From Nanobdellota archaeon (GTDB lineage Archaea > Nanobdellota > Nanobdellia > Pacearchaeales > GW2011-AR1): DNA of 40,218 nt. This document shows positions 28,646 through 37,291 of this stretch, one piece after another. The notes under the pieces are model-generated. The model searched no databases, was not told the origin of the DNA, and saw only the letters and a list, made by a program, of their open reading frames with translations. How positions within the stretch are numbered: position 1 is the first letter of the stretch; every line of letters begins with the position of its first letter. The DNA lies in assembly GCA_024654505.1 (NCBI GenBank), contig JANLHN010000012.1:1-40218 (forward strand), given 5' to 3'. The position numbers were made by a program, and so were the translations under genes.

Positions 28646-29428
28646 ATGGAAAAGGGCAAACTATTGGAAAAGGCAAAAGAAATAAGAAGAAATTGCTTAA
28701 TACAAGTATCTTCTGCAAAATCTTCACATATAGGAAGTATGTTATCTATTGCAGACATTTTAGCATATCTATTTTATGAAGAAATAAAAGAGGGGGGACG
28801 ATTTGTATTAAGTAAGGGTCATGCTTCCCTAGCCCTTTATTCAGTACTTTATGACAAAAAATACATTTCAAAAGAAGAATTAAAAACTTACTGTAAAAAT
28901 GGAAGTCTTTTGATAGGGCATCTGAGTTATCGGGTTCCTGGTGTAGATATATCTACTGGCTCGCTAGGACATGGACTTTCCATGGCAGCGGGAATGGCTC
29001 TTGCAAATAAGATTAACGGAAAAGGAGACAAAGTATATTGTCTCTTAGGAGACGGAGAATGTCAAGAGGGTTCGATTTGGGAGGCATTAATATTTGCATC
29101 AACTAATAATTTAAAAAATCTTATAATACTTGTTGATGCAAATAAACTCCAAGGATATGATTATTGTGAAAAAATATTTTCTGAAAAACGGCTGATTGAG
29201 ATGCTTAAGGCAACAGGACATAATTTTTATGAGATAGACGGACATAATTTTTCAGAAATGGGGAATGCTTTTTTTAAAATTAAGGAAGAGAAAAATTGTA
29301 AGGCATCAATAATTTTTTGTCACACAATAAAGGGGAGGGGAATCTCTTTTATGGAAAATAAACTTGAATGGCATTATAAAAGTCCAAACGAAGATCAATT
29401 AAAAAGTGCACTTTTGGAATTAGAATGA
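28646..29428 (+). CDS. Transketolase, N-terminal (ThDP-binding) subunit
   Basis: LSKGHASLALY; ISTGSLGHGLSMAAGMALANK; LLGDGECQEGSIWEALIFASTNNLKNLIILVDANKLQG. Confidence 0.92.
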   Translation: MEKGKLLEKAKEIRRNCLIQVSSAKSSHIGSMLSIADILAYLFYEEIKEGGRFVLSKGHASLALYSVLYDKKYISKEELKTYCKNGSLLIGHLSYRVPGVDISTGSLGHGLSMAAGMALANKINGKGDKVYCLLGDGECQEGSIWEALIFASTNNLKNLIILVDANKLQGYDYCEKIFSEKRLIEMLKATGHNFYEIDGHNFSEMGNAFFKIKEEKNCKASIIFCHTIKGRGISFMENKLEWHYKSPNEDQLKSALLELE

Positions 29429-30336
29429 GAAATGCTTTTATAAGGGCTCTTGAAGAAGAGGCTGAAAAGAATGAAGATATAGTCCTTTTGACTGGAGATC
29501 TCGGTTTTTCAGTATTTGAATCTTTTCAAAAAAAGTTTCCAAACAGATTTTTTAATTGTGGAATTGCGGAGCAAAATATGATAGGGGTGGCTGCAGGACT
29601 TTCCTTATTAGGGAAGACTGTTTTTGTATATTCTATAATCCCCTTTGTAACTTTTCGTTGCCTCGAACAAATAAGAAACGACCTATGCTATCATGACCTA
29701 AATGTAATAATTGTGGGTGTTGGGTCTGGTTTGTCTTATGGGGCCTCAGGGTTTAGTCATCACGCAAATGAAGATATAGGGTGCCTTAAAAGCATACCAA
29801 ACTTAACAATCCTTTCTCCTTCAGACCCTCGCGAGGTTTCTGCTTTTGTAAAAGAATGTGTATCACACAAACACCCTATTTATTTAAGGTTAGGTAAAAA
29901 TAATGAAAAAATATTTAATAATTCTAGTGATATAAGAATTGGAGAGTTGTATCCAATAACTAATGGGAGTGAAGTTGCATTAATAACTCATGGGAATATA
30001 ATCGAAGAAGTAATGGGAGTTTATGAAATGTTAAAGAGAGGGGGTGTTTCCGTTTCTGTAATTTCAAGCCCTACAATAAAACCTATTAATCAGGGAAATT
30101 TTGGACCCATCTTTAAAAAACATGAAAAGGTCTTTGTAATAGAAGAGCATAACTCTATCGGGGGTCTTGGAGATTCGGTGGTTTCTTTAAATCTTGGAGA
30201 GACTATAAAAATTGCAGTTAAAGACCATTTTATTTGTGAGGCTGGAGACGCAAAATACTTAAGAATTAAAGAGGGGTTAGATTCTGAGTCATTATTTAGG
30301 AGGATAATGAAAAATATTAAAAAAAATGAAAACTAA
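29425..30336 (+). CDS. Transketolase, C-terminal (Pyr + C domain) subunit
   Basis: RFFNCGIAEQNMIGVAAGLSLLGKTVFVYSIIPFVTFR; HHANEDIGCLKSIPNLTILSPSDPREV. Confidence 0.92.
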   Translation: MRNAFIRALEEEAEKNEDIVLLTGDLGFSVFESFQKKFPNRFFNCGIAEQNMIGVAAGLSLLGKTVFVYSIIPFVTFRCLEQIRNDLCYHDLNVIIVGVGSGLSYGASGFSHHANEDIGCLKSIPNLTILSPSDPREVSAFVKECVSHKHPIYLRLGKNNEKIFNNSSDIRIGELYPITNGSEVALITHGNIIEEVMGVYEMLKRGGVSVSVISSPTIKPINQGNFGPIFKKHEKVFVIEEHNSIGGLGDSVVSLNLGETIKIAVKDHFICEAGDAKYLRIKEGLDSESLFRRIMKNIKKNEN

Positions 30337-31630
30337 AGAAGAAATAAAAAAAGAGATTTATTCCCAGATAAAAGAGTATTATAATTTATATCTTTCTTCA
30401 AAAAGAGATGGCGTCCCGGTCTCTGGGAAGAAGTATGATGAGGAAGAGATTATGTCTATAATTGATGCTGCCCTGGATGGTTGGTGGACTGAGGGGAGAG
30501 TAACTGAAGAATTTGAAAAAAGGTTTAATGAATATCTTGGAACAAAATATACTATTGTTGTAAATTCTGGTTCCTCAGCGAATCTTCTAGCATTAAAGGT
30601 ATTAACATCACCAAAACTAAAAGAAAAAAGACTAAAACCGGGAGATGAGATAATCGCCGTAGCAGCTGCGTTCCCCACAACAGTTAATCCAATAATAGAA
30701 TGCGGATGTATTCCGGTCTTTTGTGATGTAGATATGGAAACATATAACATAAATATTGAGCAGTTCAAGAAAGCAATTACCCCCAAGACAAGGGCTGTTT
30801 TCTTGGCACATACTTTAGGAAATCCATTTAATATAGAAGAAATAAAAAAAGAATGTGAAAAACATGGGCTCTGGTTTATTGAAGATTCCTGTGATGCTTT
30901 GGGTTCAAAATATAATGGGAAGAGAATAGGAACTTTTGGAGATATAAGCACCTTTAGTTTTTATCCAGCACACCAGATAACTATGGGAGAGGGTGGTGCT
31001 TTGTGTACTAATAATCCTCTTCTTTCAAAAATTGCAAAAAGTATAAGAGATTGGGGGAGAGATTGTTGGTGTGGCACTGGCCAGGATAATACTTGTAAAA
31101 TGAGGTTTAAGTGGAAGCTTGGAGACCTGCCTTATGGCTACGACCACAAATATATCTATTCAGAAATAGGATATAACCTCAAGAATACTGATCTAAATGT
31201 TGCGATTGGGCTTTCACAACTTGATAAACTTGAAGAGTTTGTTAGAATAAGAAAAGAAAATTTTAATTTATTATCTGAAAAATTATGTAAGTTTGATAAA
31301 TATTTTTATCTCCCAAGGGCTGAAGAAAATTCAGACCCATCATGGTTTGGATTTTTGATTACATTAAAAGAAAATTGTAATTTTAATAGGGAAGAACTAA
31401 TAGAGTATCTTAACGAAAACAAAATTGGGACAAGGCTCTTGTTTAGTGGCAATGTAACAAAACAACCATATTTTATAGATAATAAAATAAACTATCGTGT
31501 TGTTGATAATCTAACCAATACTGACAAGATAATGAAGGACACTTTTTGGATAGGAGTATGTCCTCTAATATCTAGAAAAGATGTAGAATATGTAGTAGAA
31601 AAAATTGGGTCTTTTATTAAAGAGCATTGA
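30326..31630 (+). CDS. rfbH: CDP-4-dehydro-6-deoxyglucose 3-dehydrase, E1 (RfbH/AscC type)
   Basis: PLP-fold aminotransferase homologue with His instead of Lys (FSFYPAHQITMGEGGA) and Fe-S cysteine region RDWGRDCWCGTGQDNTCKMRF. Confidence 0.95.
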   Translation: MKTKEEIKKEIYSQIKEYYNLYLSSKRDGVPVSGKKYDEEEIMSIIDAALDGWWTEGRVTEEFEKRFNEYLGTKYTIVVNSGSSANLLALKVLTSPKLKEKRLKPGDEIIAVAAAFPTTVNPIIECGCIPVFCDVDMETYNINIEQFKKAITPKTRAVFLAHTLGNPFNIEEIKKECEKHGLWFIEDSCDALGSKYNGKRIGTFGDISTFSFYPAHQITMGEGGALCTNNPLLSKIAKSIRDWGRDCWCGTGQDNTCKMRFKWKLGDLPYGYDHKYIYSEIGYNLKNTDLNVAIGLSQLDKLEEFVRIRKENFNLLSEKLCKFDKYFYLPRAEENSDPSWFGFLITLKENCNFNREELIEYLNENKIGTRLLFSGNVTKQPYFIDNKINYRVVDNLTNTDKIMKDTFWIGVCPLISRKDVEYVVEKIGSFIKEH

Positions 31631-31710
31631 GAATATTGTTTTGGAGAGAGTTTAAGTATGCTAATTTAGGGGGGTTTGGTTTTTGGGAAATGTCTTCCAA
31701 GACAGGAAAT

Positions 31711-31719
31711 CTTATAAAT
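31711..31719 (+). promoter_or_regulatory. TATA box for methyltransferase gene
   Basis: CTTATAAAT ~26 nt before ATG 31740. Confidence 0.55.
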
Positions 31720-31739
31720 GATTTTTTCGTGCTTCCTTA

Positions 31740-32429
31740 ATGAAAACAAAGCGGTGGGGAAATGTTTGGGAAGAAAAAGTAAAACATCAAGGAGAGGTAG
31801 GGATTATCCACGGTACAAATTCTAATATGGGAAGAGTTCTTAAACAATTAGAGAAAGATATGGAATTTATTTCTTCATGGGCATTACCCTCAATACCTCT
31901 TGGAGGGAATATTCTTGATTGTGGAACTGGACCCATGGCAAGATATGCTGTTGGTTTCTCAAAACTTGGTTATAAGGTGACGGGGGTAGATGTTTCCCCA
32001 ACAACAATTAAACTTGCAAGGGGGTGGGCACAGAAAGCGGGACAAAAGATAGATTTTGTCAATGCAAATTTAGTTGACCTTTCAAAAATTTCTGGGAAAT
32101 TTGATTTCCTATTTTGTATTGAAACTTTTGGTCATATCCCATCTTATTTGTCCCTTAAAACATTAGAACAATTTAATAAAAAGTTGAAAATGGGAGGGCA
32201 TGGTTTTATCCAGTTTTGGGTAGATAAAGAAAAGCCGTTTATGAGGCTCCTATATGAATTCTTATACTTCAGTGCTCTCAAAATTAAAAAGATGTTTACT
32301 CCTGTTTTTCACGTTAATGTTTCTTCTTACACATCTGAAGAAATAGAGGATATGTGTAAGTCAACTGGGTTTGAAATTCTTAAGAATGAAAGGGGATACT
32401 ACCTCCTTAAAAAAATTAGAAATATTTAG
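31740..32429 (+). CDS. SAM-dependent class I methyltransferase
   Basis: ILDCGTGPMARYAVGFSKLGYKVTGVDVSPTTI. Confidence 0.85.
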   Translation: MKTKRWGNVWEEKVKHQGEVGIIHGTNSNMGRVLKQLEKDMEFISSWALPSIPLGGNILDCGTGPMARYAVGFSKLGYKVTGVDVSPTTIKLARGWAQKAGQKIDFVNANLVDLSKISGKFDFLFCIETFGHIPSYLSLKTLEQFNKKLKMGGHGFIQFWVDKEKPFMRLLYEFLYFSALKIKKMFTPVFHVNVSSYTSEEIEDMCKSTGFEILKNERGYYLLKKIRNI

Positions 32430-33784
32430 TTTCTACTTTTTGTAATCCCAATTCCAACTAAATAGACTATTTTACTCAAGATTGTTGCGTAACATGCCCC
32501 TTCTACTGCTGCAAGCATCCCTATCCTCAACCCATGAGTAATAAATAAATAATTAAGAATTATATTTAAAATTGTTGTTGAAATTAAGAGAACTGCAACA
32601 ACCCGTGTTCTTTCTTGAGACATATAGTAGGTATTGTAAAGAGATATTATTGGTTCGGTTATCAAAATAATGGAAAATAACCTTAATAGATAAATTGCAG
32701 GAGAATATTCTATACCATAGAGTATCAATATCAAAGGTTTTGCGATAAAGAAGAGGATAATTGCCCCAAGGAGAGAAAATAAAATAACTATCCTTCTTGA
32801 TTTCCTGAATCCTTCATCAAGCCGAGTTTTACTTAATCTACTAAAAATTGGAAAAAGAGAGATTGCGGAGAATCCAAGGAGTACTCCTGCAGAGGCGGCT
32901 AGGTTAAAAGCTATGCTATAATATGCAATAAATTCTGCCCCCACAAAATGCCCTAACATAATAATGTCTATATATCCAAAAAGAATTCCAGAAAGGGACA
33001 TTGCAAAAATAGGGATAAGGAATTTCTTGAGACGTTGTTTGTCTTGGAAGTTAAGTTTTTTCTCTCTTGAATTGAGAAATGTTGAATGTTTTTTTAGATA
33101 AAAATAAATATAAAAAATTACTAAAATGTTTACAATGGTAAGTAAGGCAAAGATTGGGGCTAGTATTCCTTCGCTAGATAAGGTCGTTTTCATGAGTAAA
33201 ATAACAAAAATAGGTACGCCGACTAGACGTAATAGTTGAAATATTATTTCTTTTTTGTTGATCATCTTAAATTTGTTTTCTGAAACTAAGACGAATTCTA
33301 AGAAATTCATTATAGAGGCTGCTGCAACATAAAATGCTCCTATAACTAATGCATAAAAAATAGGTTTTCCATAATAAACAACTGAAATAAAATATGCAGA
33401 GGCTAAAATAATAATAGTAGAGAGAAGGGTTAGATAAGTTTTAATTTTGAAAAGATTTAAGAAATATCCTTTTGCTTTTGAATAGTCTCCTTTTCCAATC
33501 TCTTTGGAAATAAAATTCACCAAGGCATTAGAGATGCCAAGATCTGATATGAGAGAGAGAAAAACGAGTGTGGAAAAAGTTAAGCTATAAAGCCCAAAAA
33601 GCTCGGGTAACAAAACTCTTGCTAAGATCACTGTGAATATAATAGATCCTATCTTAGAAATGAAAGTTTTTGAAAAAGTATAGCTAGAATTCTTCACTGC
33701 CTGGCCGGTATTCCCACTAAAATCCCTTTTTTTTAATCTTTTAAAGATTTCATTTATATCTTTTGTTTCTTCTTTTAGTTCCAT
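32426..33784 (-). CDS. Polysaccharide flippase (MATE/MVF superfamily, Wzx-like)
   Basis: Multi-TM; LARVLLPELFGLYSLTFSTLVFLSLISDLGISNALV is typical of Wzx N-termini. Confidence 0.87.
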   Translation of the reverse strand: MELKEETKDINEIFKRLKKRDFSGNTGQAVKNSSYTFSKTFISKIGSIIFTVILARVLLPELFGLYSLTFSTLVFLSLISDLGISNALVNFISKEIGKGDYSKAKGYFLNLFKIKTYLTLLSTIIILASAYFISVVYYGKPIFYALVIGAFYVAAASIMNFLEFVLVSENKFKMINKKEIIFQLLRLVGVPIFVILLMKTTLSSEGILAPIFALLTIVNILVIFYIYFYLKKHSTFLNSREKKLNFQDKQRLKKFLIPIFAMSLSGILFGYIDIIMLGHFVGAEFIAYYSIAFNLAASAGVLLGFSAISLFPIFSRLSKTRLDEGFRKSRRIVILFSLLGAIILFFIAKPLILILYGIEYSPAIYLLRLFSIILITEPIISLYNTYYMSQERTRVVAVLLISTTILNIILNYLFITHGLRIGMLAAVEGACYATILSKIVYLVGIGITKSRN

Positions 33785-34245
33785 AGTTCCTTAAGAGGTT
33801 TCTTGTTTTTATTTCTTTTTAAGACATATAATAAACAGATTTTGTTATAAATTGGCTCTTCTCTTTCTAATAGGTCTATGAAATCTAAAATCATGTGGAT
33901 CCCCACACCAACTAAAATTCCAAAAAAGATTTTATTCACATATCCTCCAAGCACCGCTAAAATTATCCAGAAGAAGAGACTATGAAAAATGTAGACCCCA
34001 CTTTGATATTTTTCCCTTTCTTTTTTGGTTATGGCTCTCCATCTTTTTACGGCTTCTGGATATTTTCTTAGTGCCTCTATTGGGCTCCATTTGCCAATGT
34101 ATAGAACATACCAAGGATAATGATCTATATCTACCATCCAAGAGGAAAGAAAAATTACCAAGCCCAATGTGGGGGGAAGATCAAATGCAAGGGTAATAAT
34201 TATTGAAGAGATGAAACCCACTAACAAATGCCATTTTAGTTGCAT
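33775..34245 (-). CDS. Membrane protein, possible DUF457/YdjM-like metal-dependent hydrolase
   Basis: FLSSWMVDIDHYPWYV and GVGIHMILDFIDLL with TM segments. Confidence 0.5.
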   Translation of the reverse strand: MQLKWHLLVGFISSIIITLAFDLPPTLGLVIFLSSWMVDIDHYPWYVLYIGKWSPIEALRKYPEAVKRWRAITKKEREKYQSGVYIFHSLFFWIILAVLGGYVNKIFFGILVGVGIHMILDFIDLLEREEPIYNKICLLYVLKRNKNKKPLKELWN

Positions 34246-34250
34246 TATTT

Positions 34251-35798
34251 TTAGTTATCTCCTTCTAATTGTCTTGCAATATCTGCGAATGCTGGTCTTG
34301 ATATTAAAATCCCTGAGGTAATTCCAATCAAACTTGTAACTGCAAAACCCTTTAAGAGTCCAGCTGATGCTGCACCTATCCCCATAAATCCTAAAAGGCC
34401 GGTTAAAGGAAGGAGTGCCACAAAGGTTGTTGTGAATGCTGTTACAATAATAAATAATGCTTTCTTTATCCTTGCCTTAATAGAATCCTGCCGGTCTCTA
34501 GATTCATCTAAGATTATTAATTGAGAATCTATACCTGTTCCAATTGCTGCAATTATCCCTGCGATTGAAGGTAAATCAAGATTCCACCCTATCATTGCTG
34601 CAACCCCTAAAATAATTACTACCTCTGACATAGAAACAATAATCAGAGCTAAAGAAATCTTTATCCGTCTATATCTTAGGAAAACGACTATTGAAACGGC
34701 AAGAATAGCAAAAATTCCTGCAATTAATATCTTCTTAGTAAATTTTTCTCCTAATGTGGGAGAAATCTGGTCTAATTTTACTATTTCAAGTTTGTATGGA
34801 AGAGAACCAGTTATGAGGATTGTTTGTAATTTCTTCATTTCGAGTTTTGCATTCTCAAGTGCTTCTTGTCGGGTAATTCCCGCACCTGAACCAGAGATTT
34901 GAATCCTAGTTGCAATGTTCCCTTTGAGATCCTTACCAATGTTAAGAGAAGTTGTTAATATGTCATCAATAAAGAAGTCTAATTTTTTACTTAGATATGA
35001 ACCATTGATAGTTAGATTGTTTGTTATATCTGCGTGCCTTTGTGCTGCTTCTTCACTTAGGAAAATAGTAAATTGAAAATTACATGCTTCTCCTCCCTCT
35101 ACTGCAAAGCATTCTGATATAAATGCGTCCTGTCCTGTTCTCCCCACATGGGTTACGTCCCTTTCCCCTCCAATAAATACTGTGTCATTCCCAATTTTTG
35201 CCTCAAATTTTCCTTGTTTAGAGATTAATTCTTCTAAGTCCTCCGGAGAAGCACCCGCAATTTCGACACCCATTAAATTATCGTGAGAAGAGGTAGTTAC
35301 CCTAAATAGTTTAACATCCGAAAGGCCATAGACATTTAGTCTTTGTTCAGAAACAGAAATTAGATCGTTCAATTCATCTTCAGAAAGAGGAGTATCTGCC
35401 TTAACAAAGGCCCTAGACCCTCCTTGTAAGTCTAAGCCTGTTTTTAGCCTCGTTGAAGGAATATCTCTAACTGAAACGTCTTGGATAAGAGATTTCGAAA
35501 ATAGATTAATAATTTCTAATTCTTTTGTTTTTATTATGACTTTTGTTGTTTCATTGTCACTAAGGTTGTTAAGATGATTTAGGGCGTCTGAATAATCTTG
35601 TAGAGACCCTATAATATTCCCATCTATTTCTTCTACTACCATTCCCTTACGAAGACCATCAGAGAAAATTGTAGTATTTTGTTTTACAGAGGTAACCTCT
35701 ACCCCCTTTTCAAAAATCATTGGAGGAATTGAAAAAATTGCAACTAAAGAGAGAACTACAAAAGCTATAAGTATCCACATTCTAAAAGTTATTTTCAT
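34251..35798 (-). CDS. secD: Protein translocase subunit SecD
   Basis: TGLDLQGGSRAFVKA; IAGIIAAIGTGIDSQLIILDESRD. Confidence 0.93.
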   Translation of the reverse strand: MKITFRMWILIAFVVLSLVAIFSIPPMIFEKGVEVTSVKQNTTIFSDGLRKGMVVEEIDGNIIGSLQDYSDALNHLNNLSDNETTKVIIKTKELEIINLFSKSLIQDVSVRDIPSTRLKTGLDLQGGSRAFVKADTPLSEDELNDLISVSEQRLNVYGLSDVKLFRVTTSSHDNLMGVEIAGASPEDLEELISKQGKFEAKIGNDTVFIGGERDVTHVGRTGQDAFISECFAVEGGEACNFQFTIFLSEEAAQRHADITNNLTINGSYLSKKLDFFIDDILTTSLNIGKDLKGNIATRIQISGSGAGITRQEALENAKLEMKKLQTILITGSLPYKLEIVKLDQISPTLGEKFTKKILIAGIFAILAVSIVVFLRYRRIKISLALIIVSMSEVVIILGVAAMIGWNLDLPSIAGIIAAIGTGIDSQLIILDESRDRQDSIKARIKKALFIIVTAFTTTFVALLPLTGLLGFMGIGAASAGLLKGFAVTSLIGITSGILISRPAFADIARQLEGDN

Positions 35799-36808
35799 TC
35801 TTTCTTATCCACATACCATTTAATTATGCTGGCGTTTGTAATCCAAGTATTGAAAAGGTCAAAGCAAAGTCCAATAATCAAAATTGTTAAAATTTGATTT
35901 AAGACTGATCCAAAGGAATAAACCGCTATTAATGCTGTGGTGACTGCAACGATAGAGGTCAAAGTCATTGTGGTCCCTGTTTTAAATGCCCCCAATAGAG
36001 ACTGATTTGTGTTCTGATTCTTCTTTAGAAGTCTTGTTGTCAAAAGTATATCTGTGTCAACAGAATAACCAATAAGCATCAAGAAAGCAACAATACCTGC
36101 AATTGAAAGTTTTGTGCCAATAAGGTTTACTACTGCCAGAGTCATTACAATGTCTGCAAATGCAGCTAGCATTACTGCAAAAGCAGGAACAGAATTCTTG
36201 ATATAAGTATATATTAAATAACTAGCAAAAAGAAGAAAGATAAACCAAGAGAATATAGGAGGTAGACTAAATAAATAATTCCCTAGAAAGAATCCAAATA
36301 AGATGTTTACAACAATTACTTTGAATTTAGGGCCTTTTCCCTTAGAGAATATGATAAAAACGACTGCTGCCATCCAGAAAAAGGCAAGAATTATTGCTAC
36401 AATTAATTGTTTGTAGAAATCTTGAGAAAGGGAGGCGCTTGTAGTTTCTCTAGAGGAGTTTTCTGAGGTGAGTTTGTATCCTAAAAAATTTTCTAAAGTG
36501 GTCTCTAACGTTTTGGTGTTCTCTTCTCCAACAGTGATAATTACTTCTAATTGTCTCCCCGTATTGTCTTCTAGAGAGTGTATAGAAAAATCAGAGAGCT
36601 CTAGATTTAGAGCGGTTTCTATTTCTTGTACAGGGATTTCTGTAAAGACAGAGATTGTTGAGCCCCCAGTAAGGGAGATGTCTTTAGAGATTATATCCCC
36701 TGTTTGGACGGTGAAGAGGATTAAGTATATTATAGATGCTACAAGAACTACTGCAGGAATTATCAGTAATTTCTTATAATTTTTATCGTACCAAGGACCG
36801 AATTTCAT
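35795..36808 (-). CDS. secF: Protein translocase subunit SecF
   Basis: DISLTGGSTISVFTE; LMLIGYSVDTDILLTTRLL; adjacent to SecD. Confidence 0.92.
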   Translation of the reverse strand: MKFGPWYDKNYKKLLIIPAVVLVASIIYLILFTVQTGDIISKDISLTGGSTISVFTEIPVQEIETALNLELSDFSIHSLEDNTGRQLEVIITVGEENTKTLETTLENFLGYKLTSENSSRETTSASLSQDFYKQLIVAIILAFFWMAAVVFIIFSKGKGPKFKVIVVNILFGFFLGNYLFSLPPIFSWFIFLLFASYLIYTYIKNSVPAFAVMLAAFADIVMTLAVVNLIGTKLSIAGIVAFLMLIGYSVDTDILLTTRLLKKNQNTNQSLLGAFKTGTTMTLTSIVAVTTALIAVYSFGSVLNQILTILIIGLCFDLFNTWITNASIIKWYVDKKE

Positions 36809-36828
36809 AATATATTTAGATTTGAGGT

Positions 36829-36839
36829 GGTTTTAAAGT
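36829..36839 (-). promoter_or_regulatory. TATA box for secF
   Basis: Plus-strand ggttttaaagt ~26 nt from start at 36808. Confidence 0.5.
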
Positions 36840-36860
36840 TTATGGGGTGGGAACAATAAA

Positions 36861-36869
36861 CTTTAAAAC
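36861..36869 (+). promoter_or_regulatory. TATA box aligned to the decoy 5' copy of tRNA-Gly
   Basis: CTTTAAAAC centred 28 nt before 36893 (decoy) and 85 nt before 36950 (intact tRNA). Confidence 0.5.
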
Positions 36870-36890
36870 TCTAAATTAGGTCACTATTCT

Positions 36891-36906
36891 ATGCGTGGGT
36901 AGTTTA
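36891..36906 (+). repeat. Partial copy of the tRNA-Gly 5' end
   Basis: ATGCGTGGGTAGTTTA identical to 36948-36963. Confidence 0.9.
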
Positions 36907-36949
36907 AAGTAGCAAACAAGTTGCTTCGAGAAAACTACTCATTCAAAAT

Positions 36950-37020
36950 GCGTGGGTAGTTTAGTGGTAGAATTTTTGGCTTCCAACCAAATGACCGGGG
37001 TTCGAGTCCCCGCCCGCGCA
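36950..37020 (+). tRNA. tRNA-Gly (TCC)
   Basis: Acceptor GCGTGGG/CCCGCGC, anticodon arm TTTGG-CTTCCAA-CCAAA, T arm CGGGG-TTCGAGT-CCCCG; no encoded CCA. Confidence 0.95.
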
Positions 37021-37085
37021 TATTTTTTTGAACGAGAACCTTGTGTGAGTGTTGCCTCGAAGAGGTAGGCAGTTAACTACCTCGA

Positions 37086-37096
37086 CGCCCGCGCAT
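37086..37096 (+). repeat. Partial copy of the tRNA-Gly 3' end
   Basis: CGCCCGCGCAT identical to 37011-37021. Confidence 0.75.
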
Positions 37097-37118
37097 GTTT
37101 CCTTTTTGTCTTTTTATA

Positions 37119-37192
37119 CGCCCCCACGAGGATTTGAACCTCGGTTACAAGCTCCGCAAGCTCGCGTTCTATCCGGGCTGAACTATAGGGGC
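37119..37192 (-). tRNA. tRNA-Arg (GCG)
   Basis: GCCCCTA/TGGGGGC acceptor, GTTC/GAAC D stem, CGAGC-TTGCGGA-GCTTG, CGAGG-TTCAAAT-CCTCG. Confidence 0.93.
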
Positions 37193-37211
37193 TACGCCCG
37201 AGGCAGGACTT
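37190..37211 (-). repeat. 22-nt copy of the tRNA-Arg(CCT) 3' end and flank
   Basis: ggctacgcccgaggcaggactt identical to 37287-37308, offset 97. Confidence 0.92.
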
Positions 37212-37291
37212 AGAGTCGCATCGAAGATGCTCACTGATTGCTCGCAAGCTCGCAACCAAACCGCCGGTTCAAGTCATCTACTTCATGGCTA

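Noticed and set aside
30379-30951. 190-aa antisense ORF over rfbH
   Set aside because: Shadow ORF of a well-supported RfbH; no promoter.
36468-36779. 103-aa plus-strand ORF antisense to secF
   Set aside because: SecF coding is clear; shadow ORF.
36893-37096. tRNA-Gly fragments considered as true split tRNA halves (Nanoarchaeum type)
   Set aside because: A complete, canonical tRNA-Gly lies between them and the fragments lack anticodon arms; duplication or nesting fits better.
37077-37259. 60-aa minus-strand ORF over tRNA-Arg(GCG)
   Set aside because: Translation of tRNA sequence; no TATA or RBS.
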